The notes below the pieces were generated by a model. That model saw only the letters and a program-made list of their open reading frames with translations. It was not told the DNA's origin and made no database searches. This document shows, one piece after another, positions 12,801 through 24,341 of a stretch of 64,000 bases of DNA. How positions within the stretch are numbered: the stretch's first letter is position 1; each line of letters begins with the position of its first letter. The position numbers and the translations under genes are program-made. Source of the DNA: Eumeta japonica (Eukaryota; Arthropoda; Insecta; Lepidoptera; Psychidae); NCBI GenBank assembly GCA_005406025.1, contig BGZK01001595.1:62001-126000 (forward strand), read 5' to 3'.

Positions 12801-14862
12801 ACATCGTCGGTCCGACGATAGGCATTCATTTTTCGCTCCGGGGACGGTGGCAAAGGCAAATTATGTTTGGCAATTATATCTTGTTTTGCCATTGAATAAG
12901 CAGTTATTGCTTTATCGAGCTTTTGGTGACAATCTTCAAGCTTGGTGTTTTCGTTATTCTTCGTCCTGAAATATAAAATTTAATAAAGAAAACATAAATA
13001 ATGCACAAAAATAAGTCAAATTATCATCTATAGAATTTCTACACAGTAAAAATGAAATATTTAAATCAAGTAAATCCATTTTATTAAATTATTTACTTTG
13101 TTCAAGAAAATATTTAATTGATTTAATTATATTTCGGCAATGCCAAATACGATTTTTCAGATAAGACACTGATATTTTTACAATATTTGCTAATATTAAA
13201 ACAAAAACAGTTAGGGCGAGCAAACAGCATCTTGAAATCAAAATGAGAAAAAAACATATTTGTTTCAAAACTCAATTTTTTCAAACTAGAAAATACTTTG
13301 TTTGTAAACTTGTCACCACGTGACAGTAGCAGACTCCTAGCGCTCTCGTTAACTGCGATTTAATAAGTAGGTATCTGTGATGTGTATAAAAAAGTATCAT
13401 ATCGATGAAGGAGAAGCTCTATTTAGATATACATTTATGAATATAATTGGAATGGACAATATGTGCATATTACATTATGCGTATTATACAATATGTGATG
13501 TACATTTTAGTTGGAAATATATAGGTAAGTATTGCAAATAGATTTTTTGGACATTGTTGCAGCAATCATGAATCAACACAAAACATTACCCATTTCTTGC
13601 AAAGCTGGGGCATTCCTCCAAGTTTAATAGAAAACTTTGTACGTGAGTATCTACTTACATACCTATTTATTTTTTTAATTATTACAAGATAAAGAGTGAC
13701 TAATTAGAATATATTTTTTGGGAATAGGAATGAATGTTATAATTAACGTGCATAGGTAATATTGTTGTATGTTGGGCTAAATATGGTGGCAAAACACCAA
13801 TAAACAGATATTTGTTTATTAATTTCAATATCTACACTAATAATATGACTTTAAAAAAGAGCGATTTTAAATTGGAATCCATTTACTCATAGTATAGCAT
13901 ATGCAAACATGTCTGCATCAGATCTAAGTATAATACTTTATTTTCAGGTAACGGAATAACAATAGAGTTACTGCCGAGAGTCACTACAGAGTTGTGTCCT
14001 CATTTAGCAACGATAGTTCTAATTAACGACAAAATTTCACATCATGTTAAAGCAAAAATAAATTATTTATCATACCTAAGTAGTCGTATGTGTACTCGTT
14101 GTCCTGACATATGTAATATTTGATTATTTTTGTTTTCAAGTAGTCACAGAAACCACTCTTACTGATTCCGAAAACTTATACAATAAATTAAGATGAATGT
14201 GATATTGTGTATGAAAAAATATATATGGAGCAATAAAACAGAAGAAAATTTCCAGACTTCGATCTAAAAACATTATCTAGTAATGCTCTAGTATAAATCC
14301 GAACTACAAGTAAAAATTAATGTGTGAACTAGTTGTAGCAAAAAATTGTAATTTACTTTATAAATATTTTTTCCAGGAAAAAAAAAACAATCGAGTGAGG
14401 ATCGCATGTAGTTTGAATGATATTGCATTTACCCAACAGATTTAATATTATGCGGAAAATATTATCAAAGAAATGTTGCTTTTGTTGGATCTATTTATAC
14501 TTCTGAACTTAGTAAGTTTTAAGTATGTAAGTTAGCAAGACCTTCTGTGTACTATGTATCCTAGCCGTAATTCACAGTAAATAGATATTTACATCTTCTA
14601 AATAAAAACCAAACAGTACAATTTCCATGTGACATTTTCTTCTTTATTTTTGTATTCAAAGAAAAGCTAAATAGTTGTATAAAAAATCTACTTACGTGGA
14701 CTGAGAACGGACAAGTTTCAGAGGTGGAATCCTCTTACCACGAGCAGATTGAGAACAGTCGATTTGTTTATCACTGTCACTATCTCTTTCTTGTTTTATG
14801 ATCGACCAACTTTGATTCACAAAGCCTTTTTCGACACCTTTTTCGTCTGGATTTTTATCCAT
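9693..14862 (-). CDS. Orphan 444-residue charged/Pro-rich protein (three exons)
   Basis: Three exons join with clean GT-AG sites and matched phases: 14862-14696, 12965-11990 and 9884-9693. They give 444 residues and a TAA stop. Residues 1-56 are acidic and basic, with a short KRIPPLKL motif. Residues 57-300 are Lys/Glu-rich with likely helical or coiled segments. Within these is a compact hydrophobic helix-rich patch (LLPFLYYLSLDNHDCVKSLL) followed by a block ending KALMDTMMPDTLRKVRKLLR, which looks like a folded core. A basic stretch (MAKKVKY) could be a nuclear signal. The last 140 residues are Pro/Thr/Gln/Tyr-rich and probably disordered, ending QWNTSQQYWN. I recognise no named domain. A nuclear or RNA-related role would be a guess from composition. 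The ATG at 14862 is the first in frame, just downstream of a GC-rich leader. Confidence 0.85.
10010..10390 (+). repeat. GA-rich 'gaatcgagaccgg' repeat, copy 2
   Basis: The longest GA-rich copy. For about 300 bp the plus strand is strongly purine-biased and built of imperfect 6-mers (gaatcg, gaatca, gagatc, gggatc). It ends near 'cgagcgaagccgcgaacaaaatctcc' (10359-10384), a tail type often seen on lepidopteran LINE/SINE-like repeats. Open frames on both strands here (9960-10151, 10048-10395) come from the lack of stops in this repeat and are not genes. Confidence 0.6.
11237..11280. repeat. Perfect 20-bp inverted repeat with 4-nt loop
   Basis: TGTTTGTCGATTTAATATGT at 11237-11256 is followed by GGCA and then its exact reverse complement at 11261-11280. 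It lies in intron 2 of the orphan gene. It may be a transposon end, a palindrome created by repair, or a structured intronic RNA. It is shorter than a typical pre-miRNA. Confidence 0.9.
11990..12965 (-). CDS. Orphan gene exon 2 (main coding exon)
   Basis: Acceptor ATATTTCAG|GACG at 12965 and donor CATAAG|GTATGT after 11990. It is entered in phase 2 and left in phase 0, giving 326 residues including the split Thr. It has markedly higher GC than the surroundings, especially the last 200 bp, which encode Pro/Thr/Gly-rich sequence. The reading is open well upstream of the first internal ATG (12892), so that ATG is not the start. Confidence 0.9.
12966..14695 (-). other. Intron 1 of the orphan gene
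   Basis: Bounded by the donor TCCAC|GTAAG and the acceptor TTTCAG. AT-rich, with no repeat recognised. Confidence 0.8.
14696..14862 (-). CDS. Orphan gene exon 1
   Basis: ATG at 14862-14860, 55 codons plus two bases, and donor CAC|GTAAG. The peptide is hydrophilic (MDKNPDEKGVEKGF...) with KRIPPLKLVRSQS just before the junction. The phase matches exon 2 exactly. Confidence 0.85.
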
Positions 14863-14939
14863 ATTTACTCGATTGTTGGTTGCTTAGTTAAGTTTTATGA
14901 AGTTATGTATGTAGAACAATCCAAAAAAATAAATTAATT

Positions 14940-15075
14940 TCGGTTACGAGCTCCCGTTCTCGAAGTTCGTTCGCTCGTGCACAAACTGCCAGCGCCGTGG
15001 CCGAGACGGTTGTGAGGGTTGAAACTGCCCGGCGCGCAGCCGCCGGTGAGCTAGACAGGGAGACGACAGATAGAA
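14940..15075 (-). promoter_or_regulatory. GC-rich leader/promoter region of the orphan gene
   Basis: A GC- and CpG-rich block (14945-15065, with gccgtggccgagacgg and ggcgcgcagccgccgg) lies 80-200 bp upstream of the ATG on the minus strand. Such islands often mark the 5' UTR or core promoter of insect housekeeping genes. No TATA box is evident. This is inference from position and composition. Confidence 0.45.
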
Positions 15076-17090
15076 CATTTTTGATGTGGTTGTGCTTTTA
15101 CATTGCATAAATACAAAGAAAGTGTTAAAATTTCAAATTGGTTATTTAAAGCAGTCTGAGTTATCTAAAACAGTATGAAAAATGGGTCAGAATTCTTTAA
15201 GACAACTCCCGTCTATTCTCTCAGAGGCTGTAGAAAATTAAGAGATATTTACTAACAACCACCGAAAAGAGCATCCAGACAACATCCCTCGGACAGGCTA
15301 AAGGCGTGCCCCAGAGATCATAACGAAAGACCTCTCGCTGCCGAATATCATAGAGCGATGCCGAACTTCGAATAATTTTGGAATGCGGTACATCCTCTTT
15401 ACTTACTAAAAGATAAAGCTTGTATTTAGTCCTTATTGCAGGTTATTACTCGTTATAAAATAAACTTTTTTACAGCTATAATGACTGAAATAAACCAGTC
15501 TAGTTAAAAGTGCGGAATGCAAAGCTTATCGTGATGTATTAAAAAATGTATTGTAAAATTATAATCTGTTTACATATAAATGTAAGAAAATGAGTTTTCA
15601 TTTACGAAACATAATTTACTGATGTGAAACATATTTAAGCATAATGCGTTAGTAATATGTAACATAAAGTTGAGACAACCTCATGGTATCCGGTTTTGTC
15701 TCTAAACCGAACAGCGCGCGTTGAGACCTACTCAAGAAAACTTTGTTTACTGTGTGACTTTGTTTACTAAATGTGACCTGCAGTTACGTTAGCGGTGCAG
15801 CATGTCACTAAGCGTAACTACATATTTTTATATTTCTTATAAAAGAAAATAATAGTAGTTTTGTAGTTAGAGTAAAATTGATAGCAAATTTACTTGTTAT
15901 CGAAGTTAAATGATAATGCTGAATATCACTGAGGACGATAATAAATTTCGTCTAATTTTATTACATCGATTTTAATAGTCATTGAAACCTCTTCATTAGC
16001 CTGTGTATGAAATGAAAAATCGACTTTGACAAGCGTCTAAGAACTTCTCCACGAACAAACAGTTGTAATAGCCAAACCCGATCATAAAATGTCACTTATT
16101 GTGATATTTTAATAGGTAGACAAAGTATCAAGTTGGCAATATAAATCATACATGAACGAGAGTTATTGTATGGAGCGTCAGACAAATAAAACGATGGTAA
16201 CAGGACAAGGAATAACAATACGGACCGGCACTGGAAGGACCGCGAAGTGCTTATTAAGAAGACGTCAGTGGTTGGCACCAAGTAGCAATCAATCAGCACC
16301 AAATATCAATAGCAGTACCAAAGGCTTGTAAATCTATTATATCTTGTCTATCATATGTAACTTAAATTAAATAAATACTTGGTACAAAAAAAAAAACAAA
16401 ATAATGATATGAAAAGAACTTTAATTCATTTTATAAAGAAATTTGCTATACGGCCCTTTTGAATAACACTTTACGATGGAATGTTTACAAATCAAGTCAT
16501 TGTTTTTCTCGTTTTACGAAACGAACTTTCGCCTCTGCATCCAAGTATATAGCACATTATGAAAATAATAATAACAACAAACAAAACAAGAACAACCTAA
16601 ATAATTAAATAACAAAACAAAACAATAAGAACAACGCAATCATAGAAAAAGAACACAAAAGTGATATGCATTAATGGCTGCCATGCCTGAAATAGCGCAT
16701 AGCATTACGACATCGAAAAATTCATAATTATAATTAATATACGCAATCTTATCACACAGTTTTCATATATATATATATATGTGTGTATATATAAATTATT
16801 GAATTTTAATTTCAAGAAAAAAAAAACAATTTATGTATATATATATATTATAAATTGGTTTTTTTTTGTTTAATTAAATTGATCCTAAAGTTACATACAC
16901 TATTCACTTTATTGCACTGTCAATACAAGGAATTGAAGTTTAAGTGAATGCTCTTAGATGTCACTAAAACTTTCGTAATATTCTTTAGACTAAATTTCAG
17001 ATGGCACTAGAGGCTTAGTACTAGGTGTGATACGGCCTCGTCTTAAACGGCCAGCATCGCATCACCGAAACGTTATAGTAGTCACAACTT
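15076..17090. other. AT-rich intergenic DNA
   Basis: No gene recognised. It includes a short (AT)n/(GT)n microsatellite at about 16765-16793 and A-rich runs. The open frame at 16096-16302 (minus) is unsupported. Confidence 0.4.
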
Positions 17091-17159
17091 TCTAACTTTC
17101 AAAGATAGTGTAATATTCTATTAAAATATTTCTTCCGTTTTTTATTCTTTCGTAAGCAG

Positions 17160-17300
17160 TGCTGGGTACTACAAAAGCATAACAGAAATTACTTTGCGCT
17201 CCCGGTGTAAAAGCTCGGCGGCGGCTCCGAATCCGCCAATGGCGTGAGCGTCCGTGGGCCGACTGGTGTGAGCCACGTCCGAGTCTCGACGTGACAAACT
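17160..17300. other. GC-rich patch of unknown role
   Basis: A GC-rich island within an 89-codon minus-strand open frame (17092-17361). The frame has no recognisable domain. A possible donor (GCAAA|GTAATT) is weak. It may be a non-coding first exon or repeat. Confidence 0.2.
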
Positions 17301-17361
17301 TCAGACCTATGCTCAAACATTTGATATAACGTAACGTGTGAAAGTTGATTTGTTTATCCAC

Positions 17362-19180
17362 TGATGAAGCGTTGATATTAAGTAGATTTTAAATTTAGTT
17401 TTGTATTACAAATACCTTTTTGATACTTAAGTCGTAGTAAGTGTGAATTAACTGGAATTATATGGAATAATGTAATTCGTTTAAAGAAAAATTACTCCTG
17501 ATTGGAGATTATGATGGATTATTATGAACAAATGACACATAATCAAACAAAGTTGTTATTTCTCACACATTTCTATCCTCATTATTGAGTACAGGATCGA
17601 ATACCTATAATAATGTGTCCTGAAAATTTTTTTGCACCTTTTTACATTATTTCCGTTATTAGGCAATTTAGATCTCCCACCTTTGGCTATTTTTGTATTT
17701 TGATTGGTTGTAGATTATTGAGAATATTCATCATGGCCCGTTTAATTCGGGAATGTCCAAAATAAATGATAAAACATAAACTTAAAGCGATTAAGAAAAT
17801 AAGACTTTTATTTAAATCTAGAAAAAGTTAGTAAGAAGAAAAAATCGCATCTATATCGCACAAATTTCAGACCAATATCTAATTTTTTAATTTTTAGCAA
17901 AATATTTTTATTGTATTGTCTATTCTTACGTTTCGAGTTTTTATGTGTTAATTGACGAATTTCAATGAATGATCTTTATAATTCCAGACGTGGTATAGAC
18001 TGTTTATGATATTAACTTTTCCGTTTTTTTTATCATGTCCTTCAGTTTTTAATTGAATTTTTGTAGATGTTTGTTACAATTTCCTGTAATTTCGCTCATG
18101 TAATTTACAACCTTATGACACTATTTCTATTTTGATTACAGTTTTGGGTATATATACTTCTTATAACTGCCATTAACTTTGCCCACGTTAACTATAAATT
18201 TAAAATCTCACTGAAAATGAAAAAAAATTTGAAGCTATTCCTTAAAAAATACATATTATAAATATTCCTTTGACGTAACTGCACGAAATCAATGAATAAT
18301 TATATGGCTCTAAATGGCTTTTCGATTAGATTATTTTATAAATAAAGCACGATTCCAGTTGACCATCATTTAAGAAGATATACTTTTATGTATTTTTTTA
18401 TAGTATAACGTTACAGATTTTTGCTATGATTGTTACAAATTCATAACCCTTGAATATTTAAGAAAACCTGTCAAATATCCTCCTTCAACGTATTACAGTA
18501 TACGGAAGTGCTTTTATTGTTAATTTCCAGTTTTATATTTGTCTTGACCTTTGCTCGCAAAAACCACGATTTTTGAGTGAAAATCAACTATAAAATTTTT
18601 TACTGACCAGATACATCAAAAATTAAATATTGGCTATTAAGGCTTTTGAAGAAGAAGGATCCCTCTATAATTTTCTCCCATGGTCAAAGAAATTTGATGA
18701 AATGTCTCCAAGCTATAAATATTTTAAGCAAAAAACATTATTTTTACGTGTTAATTAAATGAGAAAACTTTAAATTCATTTAGCGAGTACTTAAAATTGG
18801 AATTAGGAGCCGTCCTTTGGTGGGAATTTTTTATTTAATAGTTCGAACGATATGTCAATGGAGTAAAGAAAAGAAAAACAGTCGCGAAAAAAAAATCAGC
18901 CTACTCGAGGATGGTGTAGCCTTCTATATATAAAACATAGCGATCTCCAATGACTATTCTATTCGCGTATTTGTATAAAAATATCTCATGCTTTATTCCA
19001 GAACGTAACCATCTACAAGCGATTCCACGTAAACGGGTCAAGTCCTATAACGAACTTTCAGTAGCTTTTGATACCCGAACAAATAAAAGGTCATTGAATA
19101 TATATATATTATTGCCCTCGGAATTGTTTCTTTTTTATAAAATTCTTTTAAGACAAACGAGTACACTTGCAACCTGAGAG
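17362..19180. other. AT-rich intergenic DNA, nothing recognised
   Basis: Long AT-rich stretch without a supported gene or recognised repeat. Confidence 0.4.
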
Positions 19181-19184
19181 TAGA

Positions 19185-19345
19185 TAATCACCGCCGCCCG
19201 TGGACACTAGCAATCCTAGATTAAATACTTGTGCGTTGGCGGCCTCATGGGTAGAAATAGAATATCTGATGGAAAGGCAGTGGGCTAATTAAAAGGGGAG
19301 TTCGACATCGGGACTCTCACTCACTAGACGAAACTTCTAATATGT
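19185..19345 (+). repeat. Dispersed lepidopteran-type repeat ('ccgcccgtggacactagcaa')
   Basis: The phrase order 'caccgccgcccgtggacac...cttgtgcgttggcggcct' resembles a repeat I recall as frequent in Lepidoptera, in which 'ccgcccatggacac' is followed about 30-40 bp later by 'gcgttgccggcctt'. The copy is short and diverged. Confidence 0.45.
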
Positions 19346-19447
19346 ATCAGCAAATCATAGTGCTGATCGTTCGCTCGATTACCGTTAGCGAGCGATCAAA
19401 AAATGTACTCGCCCGGACAGCTTGAGGTATCGTCAGTTTGAACTCAC

Positions 19448-19680
19448 CTTCCTCGTCGACGTTCCTCCCAAAAGTCCAGGTGCGCGTAGACGGTGAGCGT
19501 CTAGTAGCCGCGAAGGGTTCGCTTCACTTCCGCCGTTAGTTTACAAATCCCGCAATGGCCCGCGTTTTATTTTATTTTAGTCTACGCGTTCACATATCGA
19601 CCGTGCACTCCGCTCCCTAAGTTTTTCGTGACATTTCTTCAAACGCTTTTTACCTCGTCCCACGTCTATCAGTTGTCTAT
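19448..19680 (-). other. GC-rich candidate 5' non-coding exon (minus strand)
   Basis: On the minus strand a GC-rich block ends in a textbook donor, GAGGAAG|GTGAGTT, at 19448/19447. It has no ATG in the last 110 bp. It could be an upstream non-coding exon of the orphan gene, which lies downstream on the same strand with its ATG at 14862. No transcript evidence is available to me. Confidence 0.3.
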
Positions 19681-20650
19681 GGTTTAGGGGAAACAAACTA
19701 CAATTTAAAAAAATGTAATTTAGAAAGTCCAATGTAAAAAATGGTTGTCTGTAAAGTCGGTTTACGGACGATAATTTTACGTGATAACGTCATAAGAAAA
19801 CATTGATGAAAAATTACATTACTTTATGAATTGAATTGAATTACTATCACTGAATTATCATTATTTTGTATAATACAAAGAAGGAGTTAATTGAAAATGA
19901 CAATGTTTCCAATAAATTAACATTTATTTGCACTCGTTAATTCAAATATTTTTCTACTTAAATTATACAGTAAAGAGATAGATGCGTCGCAAGCCGAATG
20001 CTTAGACCGATCGTGCCTCTCTATTGTTCTGCGCTCTCGATCGCACGCTCAACTCAGGCGAAACGCGACAATGAATCATGCTTTTTCGTGAGTGCAACCG
20101 GTGTTCATCGATTTATAAGACATTATCACGTCAAAAGGGGAAAATGGTGTAGATAAATATTTTTTATAAATTGTTTGTGTTTTAAAGCTTGGAAATCCTC
20201 TCAAAGAATACCAAGATTAAAATTAATAACACTAGTCTTAAAGTTGTAAATCATGTATATACGGATTTGTTTTTAATGAACCTAGCACTAGTTACGTTCT
20301 TATAAAGTTTTACTCTTTGAAAATTAATCGTTCACGTGAATCAAGTTATATAAAGTAATTAAATTAAACCTAAAGTAAACAAGTACAAGGTTCTTTTCGC
20401 AAGAATGCTTTTACTAAAAAATCCTTAACACCTATACATAACAATCCGTTTGATGTTACCATGTTGGATGGGATTGTACAAGACGATTCAGGAGATTTAT
20501 TCAAAATTGACAATGAAGTCATTTTGAGGTACGTGATAGTCAGAAATAAACATACAGCAAAAGTTAACAGAAATGTTAAGACGCAAAATCAGTAATGAAC
20601 TCGCTTTCGTGGACTAAAATGGGTAAATAAACGACATTTGACCTTGGCCA
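19681..20650. other. AT-rich intergenic DNA, nothing recognised
   Basis: No supported gene or named repeat. A moderately GC-rich patch (19980-20110) has no clear exon structure. Confidence 0.35.
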
Positions 20651-20712
20651 AAAATAAAGTCAATAGCAGGAAATGTCAGTCGAAACTTGTTTCCTGCTAT
20701 TGACTTCATTTT
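20651..20712. repeat. 23-bp inverted repeat with one mismatch
   Basis: Arms 20651-20673 and 20690-20712 pair over 23 bp with a single T/C difference (a G:U wobble in RNA), including the 17-bp perfect core AAGTCAATAGCAGGAAA. The loop is 16 nt. The sequence to the right (to about 20860) carries the phrase 'ctcaaacggctgaaccgattttgatac', a repeat-like phrase in insect genomes, so the hairpin may be a mobile-element end. Confidence 0.8.
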
Positions 20713-20990
20713 TAGCTGCGGACGCAAACAGAGATGTTATGAGATTGTCGTGGGTATATGTGTGTCTGAGTATCTGTATGTCTATCTGTCGCATCGTAGC
20801 TCTCAAACGGCTGAACCGATTTTGATACAGAATTTTTTTTGTTTCCAATATGACTTGAGTGATCTTAGCTATGACTCAAGAAAATCTGTTCAACAGTTTG
20901 AAGATTATCAGCTCTCAAGACGCAACACGAACTGTAAATTAGTATTTAATGAAATCGAACATGATTTAGTCGGTTTTAGTATTCGAACAA
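20713..20990 (+). repeat. Repeat-like segment ('aacggctgaaccgattttga')
   Basis: Contains 'gtgtgtctgagtatctgtatgtctatctgtcgcatcgtagctctcaaacggctgaaccgatttt', cut here for description only. This kind of phrase recurs in insect dispersed repeats. The 102-codon open frame over it is not credible as a gene. Confidence 0.35.
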
Positions 20991-21745
20991 AGTAATTATT
21001 TGATTAGACAATAACAAAATCACCGCACATCGATAACAGTTCCTGTTATAATAGGGTAGATGATAAATTGAAAGCAGCATTTTTAATAGAATAGTCGTAC
21101 AGAGCTATACAGCAGTTGCTTGTTAGACAAACTTCACGTATAGGGGCAAAAAAATTATATTATATGCCGCACAGCAATTAAAATTTATTTTGCTAAATAA
21201 ATAGTACATCCACAAACATGAAACCATGACTTTACGAAACAAAACACATAAACCACATATTGTTTCCTGACCCCGAGAATATCAGATTGAGAGGATAAGA
21301 TGCGGCTGATGAGAAACAACAAGTACAAAGAGAAATTGTCATTTCTTTTCTAAAAAAGAAGACGAATGTGAGCACTATGAGACGCCCAGCAAATGTGAAA
21401 TATCGAAATTGGTAATTATTTACAAAAAATACTATTAAAGAAAACAGCAAAGAGAAATGAATTAAAATAAAAAAAAAAATCTGAAAAACAGTTGATCCTG
21501 TAAGCTGACACGAAAACTTTCGGAATCAAGAAAAAATTCAAAAATATTTTTATTTCGTAATTATTAGTTGAAATGCGTCATTAACAACTGTTTTCGACAT
21601 TAAAATTAACACCCATTCCAAATCCTGATTCACCATGAGAAGAATGGGCAAGAAACTTAAGATTTGCTCTCTTTTACTCATCAATACTAAATATTGAATA
21701 ATTAATAATTTAGTATAACACTTAGTCATGACATGAAGCAACCTG
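20991..21745. other. AT-rich intergenic DNA
   Basis: No gene recognised. The right part may hold the last, unalignable end of the LINE fragment that begins to its right. Confidence 0.35.
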
Positions 21746-22985
21746 ATAGCCGAGCAGTTGAATCCTATGGGTTTTTTTCATTAATATATTCAGATACATT
21801 ATAATAAATAGCTTTTGCCATACAAGTTTCTTTTAACGAAACGTTTAAAATCATAAAATGGCAAATTTTGAATTTCAGCTGGGATTTTATTACAAAAGCG
21901 CGCACATTCCCCTTAAACGATTTATTAACTTTGCTTAGACGGGTTTCATGAAGAACAAGATTGTTCTTATGTGTAATGTTAATGTTATAGATGTCGCTCC
22001 TTTTTTGGAACGATTATATGTCTTTTGACATATACCAAGTTTTCGTATATGTACTGTGACGCTAAATTTAGTATTTTATTTCCTTAAATTTTTCTTTGAG
22101 AGATACCATTGATCTCAAATCATAAACAGCACGAATAGCCCGCTTCTGCAGCATGAAAATTGTGTTAACATCGGCTGCGTGACCCCAAACAAAATTCCAT
22201 AGATCATGAGACTTTGAAAAAAACTGAAATAAAGTACTCTCGTGGTGTTTTCATCTGTAAGTTACCGAATTCTTTTCACTAAATATACTGCAGAACTAAG
22301 TCTTTTCGCCAATCTGCTAATATGAGAATTCTAACGCAATTTAGCGTCTAAAGTTGTGTATACAATATCCAGTATCTCGTTCTTGTCCATTACGTTTCCG
22401 TTGACTAGTTTAGCACTAGTCAAGAAAATTAAACAAGTTTTGTTTTCTTCTTATCGAGAAGAAGATTATAATACTAAACCACTCAACTATTTCAGAGATG
22501 GTACTGTGTTCTTGGTTAAAAGCTGGTTTTTGCATATTAATCTTAAAAGATATAAAAGTATCATCAGCAAACAATACAATCAAATGCCCATCTTTAACGA
22601 GATGTGGTAGATCATTAATGTAAACTAGGAATAGAAATGGTCCAAGAACTAAACCATACGGTATACCGATATTGACTGTAGATCCCAACGACCTCTAAAT
22701 ATTAACATCAATTTTTCGAATTCTACCTCTTAAATAAGACTCTAGAAGTGCAAGTGATCGACCCGTGACACCACAATGATGTAGTTTCCTGATCAATGTG
22801 CCCTGATGAACGCAATTAAAAGCCTTGGATAAATCACGAAACTCATCGATTGCGTCCCGTGAATCCTCCTCCCAGGCATCAAAAGTCTGTTGAACAAGCT
22901 CAACACCGGCTTCGGTTGTTGAGCGACCCTTTGTGAATCCGAACTGTTTAACGTTCATTAAGTTATTATTATGAAAATACCGCAA
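21746..22985 (-). mobile_element. 3' part of a non-LTR retrotransposon (jockey/CR1-like RT), degenerate
   Basis: On the minus strand, 22985-22695 reads as RT finger/palm: FGFTKGRSTTEAGVELV, then FRDLSKAFNCVHQGTLIRKL, a variant of the conserved 'D-L-S-K-A-F-D-x-V' motif with D changed to N. A frameshift follows, and 22688-22416 continues with GIPYGLVLGPFLFLVYINDL and the catalytic-loop form LFADDT. Further on, in shifting frames (about 22340-21800), come remnants of the C-terminal region, including a 'CARFCNKIPAEIQNLPF' block typical of this type of element. Several frameshifts and stops show it is dead. The 5' half is absent (5'-truncated). Confidence 0.8.
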
Positions 22986-23615
22986 TAATTAATTTAAAAT
23001 AAACTTTGAAATTTTTTAGACTGCTAAAGTTGAAGGATCAGATAAAAAAATAATCATGTATACTATATGTAGATAATGGAATAACTTTGCTTCGTTAGGT
23101 CAGGAAACATACCACAATCAACGCAATCATTAAAAATAACTACTAAGCATAGCGCAATTCAGTCTAATATTCAATCTATTATTTTTACAGAAAGGCCATC
23201 AATATCTGCAGTTTATTTTCATTTTTATGCATTTGAATGTTTTAATAACATCCTTGTAGTTGACATGAGCAAATTCAAACGTAATGTCACGAGTATCGAC
23301 GTTTCGCTTCAACAGAAATTCAGCAAGAGTGAACGATGCTTTTAGAGATTGTGAAGTTGAAACTGGAACACCAGCAAAGAACTTTTCAAATTATTTTTCA
23401 ATGTGTTTTTGAGCTCCTTGAGTTCAAAAATGTAATTGTATATAAATTTTTGAGCTGTTCGAGCTAAAAAATTCAAAAGACGATTGACCCTGCAGAGCGT
23501 CCCTGAATTTTTTTGTTACTTTCAAGCTTAAAACGTTCAAACATATAAATAGCAGTAAATTTTAGTGCTTTATCAAGCTTCTCCAATCTACATTAAAAAA
23601 GCTACATGTATTTGA
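22986..23615. other. AT-rich intergenic DNA
   Basis: No supported feature. Confidence 0.35.
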
Positions 23616-24330
23616 AAAACTAGCCAAGGGCATGTCAGACCATATTCACTGCAGGGTTCTGAAGCCTTTACAATAAATAAATGCCCTACACATGCAAAAA
23701 CTACATTGTTACACTATTTTCCATGTTTCCCGCACATAATAGGTATAAGCACTTTAGTCGCTTATAACTATTATAGAAAAACAAGTAGATATGTCGACAA
23801 TTGCTCGGAAACTAGCGCAAATTAAAGTGCACCAGCAAAAAAGCGTGTCTTCATGGCACTTACGTTCTTTTGTGGAGAAGCGTAGTTTTTCGGCAATAAT
23901 TCAAAAACAGCCTATCCGATAATGTACAAATTAATTTTTGTTGAACGTATTTGTTTAGCGTTATAACTGTAATTTATTCATATTTTTTTGGAAATGCGAT
24001 TTAAATAATAAACGGGTGACTGCTACGTTCGGAGCGATCATTTCCGAAAATATTCGATTAATAAAAAAAAAATTGATTAGAAACCTTAGTATCTTTAAAA
24101 GGACTATTGAAATGAATGCCACACGTTGATGTTTCTTTCAAAAAAAATTTTTTTTCAGCTACTGTCACATGTATGAACAGTCTCCCTAGAAATGTTTATT
24201 TTCTTTATTCAACTACCAAACTAAATAGAGGCTTATACAAGACACTATACTCTGAATTTCATCAATATACATCTTGCAGTTTTTGAATAAAATGCCTGTA
24301 TCATACATACGGATGGACGGAAGGACGGGC
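23616..24330 (+). repeat. Dispersed repeat, copy A ('catgtcagacca...gggttct')
   Basis: Aligns by eye over about 600 bp, same strand, with 59280-59900. Shared blocks include 'catgtcagaccat', 'cagggttctgaa/tagggttctaaa', 'acattgttacac', 'aagcactttag', 'cttcatggcacttacgt' and 'aaaaacag..tatccgat'. The first part ('gggttct...') resembles a repeat I recall as very common in Lepidoptera. It ends with 'ggatggacggaaggacggg' at 24310-24328. Confidence 0.7.
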
Positions 24331-24341
24331 ACTTATCTGAA

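Noticed and set aside
20687..20995. 102-codon plus-strand open frame
   Set aside because: Overlaps the 20651-20712 hairpin arm and a repeat-like segment; starts inside the inverted repeat.
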